NCBI RefSeq assembly: GCF_030272705.1
Contig: NZ_JARFYM010000003.1
Span: 248,001-312,000, forward strand
Direction of reading: 5' to 3'
DNA: 64,000 nucleotides
From: Rhizobium mayense
GTDB taxonomy: Bacteria > Pseudomonadota > Alphaproteobacteria > Rhizobiales > Rhizobiaceae
Shown here: positions 1 through 10,474 of the stretch, piece by piece
Layout: every line of letters starts with the position of its first letter
Position numbering within the stretch: the stretch's first letter is position 1
Program-made: the position numbers and the translations under genes
The notes under the pieces: generated by a model
What the model saw: the letters and a program-made list of their open reading frames with translations, nothing else
Database searches by the model: none
Told to the model about the DNA's origin: nothing

Positions 1-1
1 C

Positions 2-100
2 CGTGCCCAGTCCGAGCGTGTACAGAAGATGACGGACGACACGATTTCCGACATCGACCGCTTGCTTGCCGAGAAAGAAAAGGAAATCATGCAGGTCTGA
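2..100 (+). CDS. frr: Ribosome recycling factor, C-terminal end (partial)
   Basis: Only the last 32 codons are inside the window; the 5' part lies before base 1. The peptide ends in a charged helix (RAQSERVQKMTDD... then EKEKEIMQV and a TGA stop), which matches the C-terminal end of domain I of ribosome recycling factor. RRF works with EF-G in the cytoplasm to split post-termination ribosomes. Its position directly before uppS fits the common pyrH-frr-uppS-cdsA order. The identification rests on a short tail plus context. Confidence 0.85.
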   Translation, partial: RAQSERVQKMTDDTISDIDRLLAEKEKEIMQV

Positions 101-107
101 TTGCACG

Positions 108-180
108 CTAGAGCATCCCGCTTTCGATCAGGAAGCATTGAAAGCGGCGAGGGTGCGCTAGATTTATAAGCCTAGAGCAT
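108..180 (+). repeat. Short intergenic repeat, paired CTAGAGCAT
   Basis: Between frr and uppS the 9-base word CTAGAGCAT occurs twice (108-116 and 172-180), with partly complementary CGCTTTC and GAAAGCG segments between. Short degenerate palindromic pieces like this are common between rhizobial genes. Function unknown; it may be just a mosaic-repeat remnant in the frr-uppS gap. Confidence 0.4.
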
Positions 181-206
181 TTCCTGCCGAACGAAACCGG
201 ATCCAT

Positions 207-953
207 ATGTCAGCTCCCACCTTCTCTGCGATACCCGATCACGTTGCCATCATCATGGATGGCAACGGGCGCTGGGCCAATGCGCGCGGCCTGCCGCGCA
301 CCATGGGTCACCGCAAGGGCGTAGAGGCTGTACGCGAGACGGTGAGGGCCGCCGGTGATGTCGGCGTAAAATACTTGACGCTCTTCGCTTTCTCCTCGGA
401 GAACTGGCGCCGTCCCGAAACGGAGGTAAGCGACCTTCTTGGTCTGCTGAAAGCCTTCATCCGGCGAGACCTTGCGGAATTGCATCGCCAGAACGTCCGT
501 ATTCGGGTAATCGGCGATCGCTACAATCTACGCAGCGACATCCTGCCGTTGTTGATCGAGGCCGAAGAGACCACCAGGAACAATACCGCCCTGACGCTCG
601 TTATCGCCTTCAATTACGGCTCGCGCGACGAGATCGCCCGCGCCGTCGTCAGTCTCGCCAAGGATGTCGAAGCCGGGCGACTGCGCGCGCAGGATATCCG
701 TCCCGAATTGATCGATGCTCGGCTCGACACCGCCGGAATACCCGATCCTGATCTCATCATCAGGACCAGCGGTGAGGAGCGGCTGTCGAACTTTCTGCTT
801 TGGCAGGCCGCCTACTCGGAATTCATGTTCATGCCGGAATATTGGCCGGACTTCAGCCGCGATCTTTTCTTCTCCGCGCTGGAGAAATATGCCGCGCGCG
901 ACCGGCGCTTTGGCGGTCTTTCCGCCAAGCAGGCCGCTGCCGTGGGGTCCTGA
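207..953 (+). CDS. uppS: Undecaprenyl diphosphate synthase (isoprenyl transferase)
   Basis: Cis-prenyltransferase of 248 aa that condenses isopentenyl-PP onto farnesyl-PP to make the C55 lipid carrier for peptidoglycan and O-antigen. The N-terminal catalytic motif [10 protein letters not shown] is present with Asp18, followed by the GHRKG motif, [11 protein letters not shown], and near the C-terminus [15 protein letters not shown], which holds the conserved Arg and Ser of the IPP site. The length is normal for the family. Its stop codon overlaps the cdsA start (ATGA at 953), indicating translational coupling in the envelope operon. Confidence 0.97.
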   Translation: MSAPTFSAIPDHVAIIMDGNGRWANARGLPRTMGHRKGVEAVRETVRAAGDVGVKYLTLFAFSSENWRRPETEVSDLLGLLKAFIRRDLAELHRQNVRIRVIGDRYNLRSDILPLLIEAEETTRNNTALTLVIAFNYGSRDEIARAVVSLAKDVEAGRLRAQDIRPELIDARLDTAGIPDPDLIIRTSGEERLSNFLLWQAAYSEFMFMPEYWPDFSRDLFFSALEKYAARDRRFGGLSAKQAAAVGS

Positions 954-1786
954 TGAGCCGTGAACTCAGGCTGCGCATTATTTCCGGCATCATTCTTGCC
1001 GGGGTTGTTCTGGCTGCCACGTGGTATGGCGGCCTGAGTTTTCGCATCCTGGCGGCGGCGATCGGTCTGCTTGTCTATTACGAATGGTCGACGATAACCG
1101 ATCTGCACGGCCGCGATCCGCAGGGCAATGCGCTCGGCTGGCTCGCCCTGGTTCTGATAGCCGGCGCGACTCTGATGGGAGAATCGGTCTATTCCCTCGA
1201 GGTATTGATCATCTTCGTTGCAATCGCGGCCGTCATGGTTGCCATGCGACACAAAAGTTGGTGGCTGCCTGGCGGAATATTCTATGCTGGATTGACGGCC
1301 ATAGCCCTTGCCGAGATTCGTGACGACGATTTGCGCGGCTTCGTGCTGATGCTGTTCATCTTCGCCACGGTTTGGGCGACGGATATTTTCGCCTATTTCG
1401 TCGGCCGCGCCATCGGAGGACCGAAGCTTGCGCCGCGCATATCACCCGGCAAGACCTGGTCGGGTGCGATCGGTGGCGCTGTCGCCGCCGTTATCGCCGG
1501 GACGGCGGTCGTCTGGAGTTTTTTTTCCGCGGATGGTTTATGGATTCCTGTGCTCGCGCTTGTGCTGTCAATCTGCAGCCAGATCGGCGATTTATTCGAG
1601 TCTTTCATCAAACGCAGTTTCGGAGTTAAAGACTCCAGTCACCTGATTCCCGGTCATGGCGGCGTCATGGATCGGGTCGATGGACTAATTTTTGCTTGTT
1701 TTGCGGCGTTTTTGTTGGCTATCGTAATATCGCTGACAATGAGCGGCGAGACCATGTCATTGGGCGGCGTGCTGCTCGGTGTCTGA
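953..1786 (+). CDS. cdsA: Phosphatidate cytidylyltransferase
   Basis: Makes CDP-diacylglycerol from phosphatidate and CTP, the branch-point precursor of all phospholipids, and is an inner-membrane enzyme. The product is 277 aa from the ATG at 953 ([12 protein letters not shown]...), with several hydrophobic segments. The full CDS signature is visible near the C-terminus: SFIKRSFGVKD followed by PGHGGVMDRVD. The open frame extends further upstream, but that part lies inside uppS, so the overlapping ATGA start is chosen. CDP-diacylglycerol is also the substrate of the phosphatidylcholine synthase at 58.3 kb. Confidence 0.96.
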   Translation: MSRELRLRIISGIILAGVVLAATWYGGLSFRILAAAIGLLVYYEWSTITDLHGRDPQGNALGWLALVLIAGATLMGESVYSLEVLIIFVAIAAVMVAMRHKSWWLPGGIFYAGLTAIALAEIRDDDLRGFVLMLFIFATVWATDIFAYFVGRAIGGPKLAPRISPGKTWSGAIGGAVAAVIAGTAVVWSFFSADGLWIPVLALVLSICSQIGDLFESFIKRSFGVKDSSHLIPGHGGVMDRVDGLIFACFAAFLLAIVISLTMSGETMSLGGVLLGV

Positions 1787-1810
1787 AATCAACGCGAACA
1801 GGATCGTTGT

Positions 1811-3484
1811 ATGGGTAGCGCGGCAGGCATCATCGGCTTCTTGACGAACAACGTCATCACGTTTGTTTTCGTGCTGTCATTGCTCGTCTTTGTACATGAG
1901 ATGGGCCATTATCTGGTCGGGCGTTGGTCCGGCATCCGTATCATGGCCTTTTCGCTCGGATTCGGTCCGGAAATCGCCGGCTTTACCGATCGCCATGGCA
2001 CCCGCTGGAAACTGTCGATCATTCCCCTTGGCGGTTATGTCCGTTTCTTTGGCGATGAGGACGCATCGAGCAAGACCGATGTCGATCAACTCTCCGCTAT
2101 GACGGAGGAGGAGCGCGCCCGGTCCTTCGCCGGTGCCAAGCTCTGGAAGCGGGCCGCGACCGTCGCGGCCGGTCCGATCGCCAATTTCATTCTCGCCATC
2201 GCAATCTTTGCCGTGCTCTTCAGCGTCTATGGCCGCACGGTCGCCGATCCGGTTGTCGCCATGGTCACGCGCGACGGCGCAGCCGCTGAAGCGGGGATTG
2301 AACCCGGTGACCGACTCGTCGCCATCGACGGCACGAAAGTGACGACTTTCGACGAAGTGCAGCGCTATGTCGGTCTGCGGCCCGGCCGCAATATCGTGCT
2401 GACCGTCGAACGCGACGGTCAGAAGCGCGATTTCGGTATTGTGCCGAAACTCGTGGAAGACACCGATCAGTTCGGCAACAAAATGGAGATGGGCCGCATT
2501 GGTATCGCGCTCGTCGACCCGTTGGTGACGGCGGTCGCGCCGAGTGGACCGGCTGCCCAGGCGGGCGTGCAGGCCGGCGACCGTCTGATTGCCGTCGACG
2601 GCAATAATGTCGCGACCTACTACGACATCGCCCGCTATATCGCCGATCGCCCCGGCAAGAGCCTTGTCTTGACCGTCGAGCGCAACGGCCAGTCGCGCGA
2701 TATCCCGATCGTGCCGGAAACCCGGGCAGCAACGGACGCTTCCGGAAACAAAAAGGATGTCGGTAGCATCGGCATTTCGCCGGTGGACCCGCTAGTCGCT
2801 TCGATCGCGCCGGGCAGCCCGGCCGAAGAAGCGGGTATCATGATTGGCGACCGCATTCTGTCCGTGGATGGGCGGGCGATCGAGGCCATCGGTGAGGTGC
2901 AGCGTTATGTCGCGTCCCGTACGGACAAGGCCGTGACGCTGTCCGTCGAGCGCGGCGGCAAGACGCTCGACGTCCAGGTGGTGCCGAGGAAGGCGGAAGA
3001 ACCCGATGCCTTCGGCAAGCAGATGGAGATCAGCAGCATCGGTATCACCGACGGCCAGAAGCCGATCAAACTCCGTTATGAGACATACGGTCCGCTCCAG
3101 GCGCTGGGCGAAGGCGTCAAGCAGACCGGCAGTATTGTTTCCGGCACCTTCGAATACCTTGGCAACGTCATCGGCGGCTATATGAAAGCGGATCAGCTTG
3201 GAGGCCCTATCCGGGTCGCACAGCTTTCCGGGCAGATGGCAACCTTGGGTTTTTCGGCGGTGCTGCAGTTCGCCGCCATACTTTCTGTTTCCATTGGGTT
3301 ATTAAATTTGATGCCGGTGCCGGTACTTGATGGCGGGCACTTGATGTTCTATGCGATTGAAGCCGTAAGGGGAAAACCGCTGGGTGCGCGGGCACAGGAT
3401 ATCGCCTTCCGAATTGGTTTTGCGATGGTGCTGTCACTCATGGTGTTTGCGACATGGAACGACATCAGCTCCAGGATAGGCTGA
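1811..3484 (+). CDS. rseP: RIP metalloprotease RseP with three PDZ units
   Basis: Intramembrane site-2 zinc protease of 557 aa. The zinc motif HEMGH is at residues 29-33 in the first membrane helix, and the second metal-ligand motif (MPVPVLDGGHL) lies near the C-terminus. RseP cleaves anti-sigma factors and leftover signal peptides. Unusually, residues 144-233, 234-323 and 324-413 are three consecutive 90-aa PDZ units, each running from a (V/A)DP(V/L)V start through GDR..(A/S).DG to a closing IGI. By my count units 1 and 2 share about 50% identity, and units 2 and 3 about 41%. E. coli RseP (about 450 aa) has two PDZ domains, and from general knowledge most alphaproteobacterial forms (about 375 aa) have one. 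Position between cdsA and bamA is standard. Confidence 0.95.
   Translation: MGSAAGIIGFLTNNVITFVFVLSLLVFVHEMGHYLVGRWSGIRIMAFSLGFGPEIAGFTDRHGTRWKLSIIPLGGYVRFFGDEDASSKTDVDQLSAMTEEERARSFAGAKLWKRAATVAAGPIANFILAIAIFAVLFSVYGRTVADPVVAMVTRDGAAAEAGIEPGDRLVAIDGTKVTTFDEVQRYVGLRPGRNIVLTVERDGQKRDFGIVPKLVEDTDQFGNKMEMGRIGIALVDPLVTAVAPSGPAAQAGVQAGDRLIAVDGNNVATYYDIARYIADRPGKSLVLTVERNGQSRDIPIVPETRAATDASGNKKDVGSIGISPVDPLVASIAPGSPAEEAGIMIGDRILSVDGRAIEAIGEVQRYVASRTDKAVTLSVERGGKTLDVQVVPRKAEEPDAFGKQMEISSIGITDGQKPIKLRYETYGPLQALGEGVKQTGSIVSGTFEYLGNVIGGYMKADQLGGPIRVAQLSGQMATLGFSAVLQFAAILSVSIGLLNLMPVPVLDGGHLMFYAIEAVRGKPLGARAQDIAFRIGFAMVLSLMVFATWNDISSRIG
2240..3049 (+). repeat. Three tandem 270-bp PDZ-coding units within rseP
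   Basis: Units at 2240-2509, 2510-2779 and 2780-3049 each encode exactly 90 residues with no gap or extra residue between them. Conserved anchors in all three are DP, AG, GDR, DG, RY, VER, VP, D, G and IGI. The exact length match and phase indicate internal tandem duplication followed by divergence. Confidence 0.9.
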
Positions 3485-3683
3485 TGGGGCATTGAAGAGG
3501 AAATTACGATTTATTTACGATGTTTCAAAGCTGTAGTGGCGAATGAGCCACGGTTTGAAATGAAGTAAACAGAAATTAACGTGCTCCCTTGCTTGTATGT
3601 CAAAAGCGGGTAAAACGACACACGTGGCCGGAATCGGGTTCGCCCGGGGCTGGGGACGACTGATAAAAAGGTAAGAAGTTAAG

Positions 3684-6017
3684 ATGAAGGCTGGTTCAAG
3701 ATTTTTGAACGCAGTATCGGCGGTAGCGCTGTCTGCTGGTGTTGTTGCGTCGGGCGCTGGTGTTATCACCCTTGCTTCTGCATCAGTCGCAGAAGCCGCT
3801 GTCATACAGAAGATCGATGTCAGGGGAGCTGAGCGCGTTGGTGCGGAAGCTGTCCGTGACAATATCACGATCAAGCCTGGCAAGAGCTTCTCGCCCTCCG
3901 ATATCGATAGTTCGGTAAAGCAGCTCTATGCCACGGGATACTTCTCCGATGTGCATGTGACCGTCTCTGGCAGCACGCTGGTCATTTCGGTCAAGGAAAA
4001 CCTGCTGATCAACGCGGTGGTCTTCAACGGCAACCACAAGATCAAGGACGACAAGCTGCAGGGCATCGTCCAGACGCGTGCCGCTGGCCCTTATAGCGAA
4101 AGCCAGATCCAGGCCGATATCAAGACCATCAAGGACGCTTACGCCGCGATCGGTCGTAACGAAGTCCAGGTGACGACGCAGACCGTTCCGGTCGCTGAGG
4201 GGCGCATCAACGTGGCCTTCGTCATCAACGAAGGTGATCGCACCAAGATCGACAAGATCAATTTCACGGGCAATCAGGCTTACAGCAGCGGTCGTCTGGC
4301 TTCGGTGATCAGCACCAAGAAGACGAACTTCATGTCGTTCCTGACCCGTAAGGACGTCTACAGCCCTGAGCGCCAGCAAGCCGACCAGGATGCGCTGCGT
4401 CAGTTCTATTACAATCACGGTTATGCCGATTTCCGCATCGTCAGCGCTGATGCGACGTTGAACGAGCAGACCAACGAATACACGCTGAACTTCAACGTCG
4501 ATGAAGGTCCGCGCTACACCTATGGCGACATCAACGTCGTTTCGACGGTTGAGGGCATCAATGCGGATGACCTGAAGAGCCTGGTCATCACGCACAAGGG
4601 TGATGTCTACAGCGCCAAGGACATCCAGGCCTCGATCGAAAACATTTCGAAGCGCGTTGCGTCTGCCGGCTATCCGTTTGCCCACATCACGCCGCGCGGC
4701 AACCGTGACCTGGCAGGCCACACGATCGGGATCGAATATCTGGTTGACCAGGGTGAACGCGCCTATGTCGAGCGCATCGAGATCCGTGGCAACACCCGCA
4801 CGCGTGATTACGTCATTCGCCGCGAGTTCGACCTCAATGAAGGCGACGCCTTCAACCAGGAAATGATTACCCGCGCCAAGCGCCGTCTCGACGCGCTCGG
4901 CTACTTCACGAAGGTCGATATCACCACGGCCCCGGGCAGCGCTCCGGACCGCGTTGTCGTTATCGTCAACGTCGAAGATCAGCCGACCGGTTCGTTTGGT
5001 ATCGGTGCCGGTTACGCTGTCGGCAACAATGGCGGTCTGCTGCTGGAAGCTTCGGTTGAAGAAAAGAACTTCCTCGGTCGTGGCCAGTACATCCGTATCG
5101 CCGCGGGTGCCGGTACACAGGGTAGCCGTACCTATAACATCTCGTTCACCGAGCCCTATTTCCTCGGCTATCGTCTGGCTGCCGGCTTCGACATCTTCAA
5201 GAACCAGACCTCGAGCGACGATTTCTACGATTATTCGGAAGAAGGCTTCTCGCTGCGCGTCACCGCGCCGATCACCGAGAACCTCGCGACGACGCTGCGC
5301 TACAACTATAAGCGCCTTTCGTACGACGGCACCGGCGATTGGCAGAATAATCTGTCTGCTCCCTATATCAATCTGGTGGAGAATAGCCCCTGGGTTCAGT
5401 CGACGGTTTCGCAGACCTTCACCTACAATACTCTGGACGACCAGAACCTGCCGCGTGAAGGTATCATCGCCAAGTTCACGCATGAATATGCTGGTCTGGG
5501 CGGCGACTCCGACTTCTACAAGCTGAGCGGCAAGGCTCGTTACTATAAGATGATTAGTGACGAAGCCGACATCATCGGCTCGCTGACGGTCGGTGCTGGT
5601 TACGTATTGCCGACGAACGGCAAGCTGAATGTCTTCGATCAGTTCACGATCGGCGGTCGCGAAATCCGCGGCTTCGAGAATGCTGGTATCGGTCCGCGTT
5701 CATCGCATGGCGACCCGCTCGGCGGTACGACCTACTTCACCGCGTCGGCAGAAGCGAGCATGCCGATGCCGGGCGTTCCGCAGGACATTGGTCTGCGTCT
5801 CGCAGCCTTTGCCGATGCAGGTACGCTCTATGGCAACAAAGCCGATCTCTTCGGTGACGTATTGCACGATAGCAGCGCGATCCGTGCCTCGCTGGGCGCG
5901 GGCGTGATCTGGGCGTCGCCCTTCGGCGTCATCCGTGTTGACTATGCTGTGCCGGTTCTCAAGCAAGACTTCGACAAGACTGAGAATTTCCGGTTTGGCA
6001 TTGCCAACCAGTTCTGA
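3684..6017 (+). CDS. bamA: Outer membrane protein assembly factor BamA
   Basis: Omp85-family core subunit of the BAM complex that folds and inserts beta-barrel proteins in the outer membrane. The product is 777 aa. A signal peptide covers about residues 1-37 (hydrophobic stretch, then SVAEAA). Five periplasmic POTRA domains follow: the first starts at [12 protein letters not shown] and a later one carries the typical [23 protein letters not shown]-terminal 16-strand barrel carries the conserved [16 protein letters not shown] loop (the VRGF-type motif) and ends in a terminal Phe (FGIANQF), the expected outer-membrane signal. The order rseP-bamA-lpxD is conserved in proteobacteria. Confidence 0.97.
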   Translation: MKAGSRFLNAVSAVALSAGVVASGAGVITLASASVAEAAVIQKIDVRGAERVGAEAVRDNITIKPGKSFSPSDIDSSVKQLYATGYFSDVHVTVSGSTLVISVKENLLINAVVFNGNHKIKDDKLQGIVQTRAAGPYSESQIQADIKTIKDAYAAIGRNEVQVTTQTVPVAEGRINVAFVINEGDRTKIDKINFTGNQAYSSGRLASVISTKKTNFMSFLTRKDVYSPERQQADQDALRQFYYNHGYADFRIVSADATLNEQTNEYTLNFNVDEGPRYTYGDINVVSTVEGINADDLKSLVITHKGDVYSAKDIQASIENISKRVASAGYPFAHITPRGNRDLAGHTIGIEYLVDQGERAYVERIEIRGNTRTRDYVIRREFDLNEGDAFNQEMITRAKRRLDALGYFTKVDITTAPGSAPDRVVVIVNVEDQPTGSFGIGAGYAVGNNGGLLLEASVEEKNFLGRGQYIRIAAGAGTQGSRTYNISFTEPYFLGYRLAAGFDIFKNQTSSDDFYDYSEEGFSLRVTAPITENLATTLRYNYKRLSYDGTGDWQNNLSAPYINLVENSPWVQSTVSQTFTYNTLDDQNLPREGIIAKFTHEYAGLGGDSDFYKLSGKARYYKMISDEADIIGSLTVGAGYVLPTNGKLNVFDQFTIGGREIRGFENAGIGPRSSHGDPLGGTTYFTASAEASMPMPGVPQDIGLRLAAFADAGTLYGNKADLFGDVLHDSSAIRASLGAGVIWASPFGVIRVDYAVPVLKQDFDKTENFRFGIANQF

Positions 6018-6067
6018 TATCGGCAGCCCAGAACTACACGCTTAACACCGTTCTGGAGCTGGTGCTT

Positions 6068-7135
6068 ATGGAACATACTGGTTTTTTCCCGCCCCATGAT
6101 GGCGTCAGCCTCCGTGCGCTGGCCGAGCATCTTGGGGCGGAGCTTGTTGATGAGGCCTTTGCGGGCGTCGTCATCAAGTCTATCGCTCCCGTGTACAGGG
6201 CTGGCGAAGGCGATGTTTGCTATATCCTTTCTCGGAAGAATCGGGCGGAACTGGAGACCTGTCGGGCTTCGGCGATCATTTGTCTGCCGGCGCTGAAATC
6301 TTTCGTTCCCGCGCATATACCGGTTCTCCTTTCCAAAAAGCCACATACGGATTTCGCGCTGGCCGGAGCCTTGCTGCATCCGCAAGCCATGCGCCCGCTA
6401 GCGCTCACGTCGACCCCGTCGCTGATTTCGCCGGCGGCCTTCATCGATCCGACCGCCAAGCTTGAAGCGGATGTCGGCGTCGAGCCTTGCGCAGTCATCG
6501 GAGCCGGTGTTGAGATCGGCGAGGGAACACGCATCGGAGCCGGCGCCATGATCGGACCGGGTGTCAAGATCGGGCGCAACTGCACGATCAGCGGTGGCGC
6601 CAGCGTGCTTTGCTCCTATCTCGGTAATGGCGTCATTATCCACAATGGCGCGCGTATCGGCCAGGACGGTTTTGGCTACGCGCCGGGGCCGCGGGGCATG
6701 GTGAAGATCGTGCAGATCGGCCGCGTCATCATTCAGGATAACGTCGAGATCGGCGCCAATACCACGATCGATCGCGGCACTATGGATGATACGGTCATCG
6801 GTGAAGGTACCAAGATCGACAATCAGGTGCAGATCGGACATAACGTCCGTATCGGCCGCCATTGCGCCATCGTCAGCCAGGTCGGCATAGCCGGCAGCAC
6901 GGTGATCGGCGACGGTGTGCAGATCGGCGGCCAGGCTGGCCTGAATGGTCATATCCATATCGGCGACGGTGTGCAGATCGGCGCCAAAAGCGGCGTGATG
7001 AACAGCATTCCGGCGGGTGAGCGTTATGCGGGCCTTCCGGCACGGCCGTTGTGGGATTTTTTGAGAGAGTCGGCAGAGATCGCAAAACGGTCAGGAGCCA
7101 GGGATAAGAAGGACGGGAGTGCGGAGCATGACTGA
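6068..7135 (+). CDS. lpxD: UDP-3-O-(3-hydroxyacyl)glucosamine N-acyltransferase
   Basis: Third enzyme of lipid A synthesis; adds the N-linked hydroxyacyl chain from acyl-ACP in the cytoplasm. The product is 355 aa from the ATG at 6068 ([13 protein letters not shown]), which follows a GGAG at a suitable distance. A GTG six bases upstream is in frame but less likely. The N-terminal UDP-binding domain contains CYILSRKNR. From about residue 110 there are left-handed beta-helix hexapeptide repeats (IGxGxxI type), with the catalytic His within [11 protein letters not shown]. The 3' end overlaps fabZ by 8 bases. Confidence 0.96.
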   Translation: MEHTGFFPPHDGVSLRALAEHLGAELVDEAFAGVVIKSIAPVYRAGEGDVCYILSRKNRAELETCRASAIICLPALKSFVPAHIPVLLSKKPHTDFALAGALLHPQAMRPLALTSTPSLISPAAFIDPTAKLEADVGVEPCAVIGAGVEIGEGTRIGAGAMIGPGVKIGRNCTISGGASVLCSYLGNGVIIHNGARIGQDGFGYAPGPRGMVKIVQIGRVIIQDNVEIGANTTIDRGTMDDTVIGEGTKIDNQVQIGHNVRIGRHCAIVSQVGIAGSTVIGDGVQIGGQAGLNGHIHIGDGVQIGAKSGVMNSIPAGERYAGLPARPLWDFLRESAEIAKRSGARDKKDGSAEHD

Positions 7136-7601
7136 AGAAGCCAAGACGTCGATGTCGACGGCCGACGTCATCGAAATCATGAAGCTTTTGCCGCATCGCT
7201 ATCCTCTCCTGATGGTCGATAGGATCATCGAGATCGACAGCGATAATTCCGCGATCGGTATCAAGAACGTCACCGCGAACGAGCCGCAGTTTACCGGCCA
7301 CTTCCCGGGATCGCCGATCATGCCGGGCGTTCTGCTGATCGAAGGCATGGCGCAGACGGCAGGCGCAATCTGCGCCCGCAAGGACGGAATCGGCGGCAAT
7401 CTCGTCTACTTCATGACGATCGACAATGCCCGTTTCCGCAAGCCGGTCGTACCTGGCGACCGTGTTGAATTTCACGTCGCCAAGCTCAAGCAGCGCGGCA
7501 CGATCTGGAAGTTCCACTGTGACGCGAAGGTCGATGGTTCGTTGGTTGCCGAGGCCGATATCGGCGCGATGATCGTACGGAAGGACCAAGAGCAGGCATG
7601 A
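7128..7601 (+). CDS. fabZ: 3-hydroxyacyl-ACP dehydratase FabZ
   Basis: Dehydrates 3-hydroxyacyl-ACP in fatty-acid elongation and competes with LpxA/LpxD for 3-hydroxyacyl-ACP. The product is 157 aa from the ATG at 7128. The hot-dog fold motifs are clear: [13 protein letters not shown], and [20 protein letters not shown] with the catalytic His and Glu. The start overlaps the lpxD stop; a GGACGGGAG segment at about 7111-7119 is the likely ribosome-binding site. An upstream in-frame GTG at 7119 is inside that site and is rejected. The stop overlaps lpxA. Confidence 0.96.
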   Translation: MTEEAKTSMSTADVIEIMKLLPHRYPLLMVDRIIEIDSDNSAIGIKNVTANEPQFTGHFPGSPIMPGVLLIEGMAQTAGAICARKDGIGGNLVYFMTIDNARFRKPVVPGDRVEFHVAKLKQRGTIWKFHCDAKVDGSLVAEADIGAMIVRKDQEQA

Positions 7602-8413
7602 GCAGCATCGCAAAAAGCGCGCGCATTCATAAGCTCGCGGTCGTCGAGGACGGAGCGGTCATCGGCGAGAACGTTGTCGTTGGCCCGTTCTGCCATGTCG
7701 GTCCAAAGGTCGTGTTGCATGATGCTGTCGAACTGCTGACGCATGCGGTCGTGGCTGGCCGGACAACGATCGGCAAGGGCACGAAGATATTCCCGATGGC
7801 GGTCGTCGGCGGCGATCCGCAGAGCGTGCATCACGGCGGCGAAGAGACAACGCTGGACGTCGGCGAGAATTGCACGATCCGCGAAGGAGTGACGATCAAT
7901 ACCGGCACGGCCGATTATGGCGGCAAGACCATCGTCGGCAACAACAATCTGTTCCTTGCAAATTCGCACGTTGCCCATGACTGCCGCGTCGGCAACAATG
8001 TCATCATGTCGAACAATGTCATGCTCGCGGGGCATGTCACCGTCGAAGACCGCGCCATCCTCGGCGGCGGCTGTGCGGTGCATCAATTCACACGCATCGG
8101 CCGGCAGGCTTTCATCGGCGGTCTCTCGGCTGCGAGCTATGATGTGATTCCCTACGGCATGCTGAACGGAAATCCGGGCGTGCTCTCGGGTCTCAACATT
8201 GTCGGTATGAGCCGCGCAGGAATTGAGCGCTCAGTCATCCATACGGTTCGCCGCGCCTACAAAAGCATCTTTGAAGGCGAAGGCTCGATCCGCGACAATG
8301 CGGCAGCGATCCGCGATGAATATGCCGATTGCAAGGAAGTGATGGAGATCCTCGATTTCATCGCCGCCGACAGCGATCGCGCGTTGTCGTCGCCCAATCG
8401 TGGCAAGAGCTGA
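7598..8413 (+). CDS. lpxA: UDP-N-acetylglucosamine acyltransferase
   Basis: First step of lipid A synthesis: O-acylation of UDP-GlcNAc with 3-hydroxyacyl-ACP. The product is 271 aa with an N-terminal hexapeptide-repeat beta helix and a C-terminal helical domain. The catalytic His region [14 protein letters not shown] and the substrate-binding run [20 protein letters not shown] are intact. The ATG overlaps the fabZ stop (ATGA at 7598), and the 3' end overlaps or abuts lpxI, so the whole lpx segment is tightly coupled. Confidence 0.97.
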   Translation: MSSIAKSARIHKLAVVEDGAVIGENVVVGPFCHVGPKVVLHDAVELLTHAVVAGRTTIGKGTKIFPMAVVGGDPQSVHHGGEETTLDVGENCTIREGVTINTGTADYGGKTIVGNNNLFLANSHVAHDCRVGNNVIMSNNVMLAGHVTVEDRAILGGGCAVHQFTRIGRQAFIGGLSAASYDVIPYGMLNGNPGVLSGLNIVGMSRAGIERSVIHTVRRAYKSIFEGEGSIRDNAAAIRDEYADCKEVMEILDFIAADSDRALSSPNRGKS

Positions 8414-9296
8414 GGTGGCCGCGAGCGGCCAAGACCACAAGGGCAGGCTGGCGATCATCGCGGGCAGTGGCTTCTTGCCCGCCTATGTTGCAGACGCCGC
8501 GCGCCAAGCAGGCGAAAATCCCGTTGTTATCGCACTGACGGATGAAGCGGATCGGGACTGGTCCGCATTCGATCATGCCAATCTCGGTGTCGGAAATTTT
8601 GCCGGCCTGGAGGCCATGTTTCGCCGCTATGGCGTCGACCGGGTCGTGATGTCTGGCGGCGTCGCGCGCCGCCCGGCCTGGCGCGATGTGCGCCCGACCT
8701 GGCGCGTGATCGGGGAGTTGCCATCCACCATCCGCACGCTTCTTTCCGGTGGCGACAATGCCGTGCTGCAGATGGTGATTCGCCTGATCGAGGCTGGCGG
8801 CGTCCGGGTCGTGGGCGCACATGAGATTGCACCGGATCTTCTGGCGACCACCGGACCACTTGGCCGTTTCTCACCATCGGAAGAGGATCTGCGCGATATC
8901 GCGCAAGGCGCAAAAGCCGCCGATGCCCTGGGGCTTCTTGATGTTGGGCAGGGCGCCGTCAGCGTCGGTGGCCGTGTCGTAGCGCTAGAGGGCGCCGAGG
9001 GCACCGACAAGATGATCGAGCGTGTCGCGAGTTTGCGAGCCGAGGGGCGCATATCGAAACGTCGCCGCGGCGTATTGGTGAAGCTCTGCAAGCCGCAGCA
9101 AGATGTACGCGCCGACCTGCCATCGATCGGAGTTTCCACTGTGCTCAACGCCAAGAAGGCTGGCCTTGCCGGCGTCGCCGTCGAGGCGGGCAGGGCGCTG
9201 GTGCTCGACCGCGAGGCGGTGATCGCTGCTGCCGACGAGACGGGACTTTTCGTCTGCGGCATCGACCGTGGCCTCCGTGCGGAGGGCTTCATGTGA
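8400..9296 (+). CDS. lpxI: UDP-2,3-diacylglucosamine diphosphatase LpxI
   Basis: DUF1009/LpxI family hydrolase that removes UMP from UDP-2,3-diacylglucosamine to give lipid X, replacing the unrelated LpxH of gammaproteobacteria. The recognisable N-terminal block is [21 protein letters not shown], and the C-terminal block is [28 protein letters not shown]. The start is uncertain: GTG at 8400 overlaps lpxA by 14 bases, while GTG at 8415 begins right after the lpxA stop; neither has a strong ribosome-binding site. Position between lpxA and lpxB supports the function. Confidence 0.93.
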   Translation: MARAEVAASGQDHKGRLAIIAGSGFLPAYVADAARQAGENPVVIALTDEADRDWSAFDHANLGVGNFAGLEAMFRRYGVDRVVMSGGVARRPAWRDVRPTWRVIGELPSTIRTLLSGGDNAVLQMVIRLIEAGGVRVVGAHEIAPDLLATTGPLGRFSPSEEDLRDIAQGAKAADALGLLDVGQGAVSVGGRVVALEGAEGTDKMIERVASLRAEGRISKRRRGVLVKLCKPQQDVRADLPSIGVSTVLNAKKAGLAGVAVEAGRALVLDREAVIAAADETGLFVCGIDRGLRAEGFM

Positions 9297-10474
9297 GCGG
9301 CGCACTATTGAAACTCGCTGTTGTCGCCGGCGAGGTCTCCGGCGATTTGCTCGGCGGCGATCTCGTCGCCGCATTGAAGCAACGTTACGAAGGCCCCGTG
9401 GAACTGATCGGAGTCGGCGGCGATGCTCTGGAGGCGCAGGGCTTGCGCTCGCTTTTCGATTATTCCGAACTGTCGATCATGGGGTTTGCGCAGGTCATCA
9501 AACGGCTGCCGAAACTGCTCGCGCGCATTCGCCAGACGGCGGACGCGATCATCGCGGCCAAGCCCGATGTGCTTCTGATCATCGATAGCCCGGATTTCAC
9601 CCATCGCGTCGCCAAGAAGGTGCGGGCGGCGCTACCGGATGTGCCGATCGTTGACTATGTCTGCCCGAGCGTCTGGGCGTGGAAAGAATATCGCGCGCAG
9701 AAAATGCTCGCCTATGTCGATCACGTGCTGGCAATTCTGCCCTTCGAGCCGGCGGCGATGCAGCGGCTGGAAGGACCGGCTACGACCTATGTCGGCCATC
9801 GCTTGAGTGTGGATCCGAACCTGGTCGAGACCCGCCGTCGGCGCGCGCTTCGGGCCCTGAGTGGCCCCGATGGCGAGAAGACGATCCTGCTGTTGCCCGG
9901 CTCGCGCTCCTCGGAAATCCGCCAGCTTCTGCCGGTTTTCCAGCAGGCGGTACAGGAATTTAGCCGGCGAAACGATCGCGTTCGTTACCTGCTGCCGACC
10001 GTTCCGCGACAGGAGGCGTTGGTGCATTCCCTCCTTGAAAATTGGAGCGTCAAGCCGGAAGTCTTCGTAGGCCAGGATGCCAAGTGGAACTCTTTTGCAG
10101 AGGCGGATGCGGCGATGGCGGCTTCCGGCACGGTGGTCCTCGAATTAGGGCTTGCCGGTGTTCCCGTCGTCTCGACCTATAAGACTGAGTGGCTCGCCCG
10201 ATTTGTGATGTCGCGCATCAAGACCTGGACAGCGGCTTTGCCGAACCTGATTGCCGACTATGCGGTCGTACCCGAGCTAATCAACGATGTGCTGCGACCC
10301 GGCCTGCTGGCGCGCTACATGGAGCGCCTGTCCAACGATACGACGGAGCGGAAAGCCATGCTTCAAGGCTATGATCTGCTCTGGCAGCGAATGCAGACCG
10401 AAGAACCGCCGGGCGAAAAGGCGGCGGCGATCGTTCTCGATGTCTTGTCAAAGAAAAAACCCGGCCATTTCTGA
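9293..10474 (+). CDS. lpxB: Lipid-A-disaccharide synthase
   Basis: GT19 glycosyltransferase that joins lipid X and UDP-2,3-diacylglucosamine into the tetraacyl disaccharide at the inner membrane. The product is 393 aa, starting at a GTG that overlaps the lpxI stop. Family blocks are VVAGEVSGDLLGGDL near the N-terminus, DSPDFTHRVAKKVR, YVCPSVWAWKEYRA, LLPGSRSSEIRQLLPVF and the donor-site region ASGTVVLELGLAGVPVV. It is the last gene of the uppS-lpxB operon; its stop codon lies in the loop of the following terminator. Confidence 0.96.
   Translation: MSGALLKLAVVAGEVSGDLLGGDLVAALKQRYEGPVELIGVGGDALEAQGLRSLFDYSELSIMGFAQVIKRLPKLLARIRQTADAIIAAKPDVLLIIDSPDFTHRVAKKVRAALPDVPIVDYVCPSVWAWKEYRAQKMLAYVDHVLAILPFEPAAMQRLEGPATTYVGHRLSVDPNLVETRRRRALRALSGPDGEKTILLLPGSRSSEIRQLLPVFQQAVQEFSRRNDRVRYLLPTVPRQEALVHSLLENWSVKPEVFVGQDAKWNSFAEADAAMAASGTVVLELGLAGVPVVSTYKTEWLARFVMSRIKTWTAALPNLIADYAVVPELINDVLRPGLLARYMERLSNDTTERKAMLQGYDLLWQRMQTEEPPGEKAAAIVLDVLSKKKPGHF

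Noticed and set aside
2240-3049. Assembly artefact explaining the triple PDZ of rseP
   Set aside because: The three units differ at about half or more of their residues, so a misassembled duplicate is not plausible.
3783-5483. 566-codon open frame antisense to bamA
   Set aside because: It is a shadow produced by the codon bias of bamA; its translation has no domain and is rich in D, V, R and L as expected from reversed codons.
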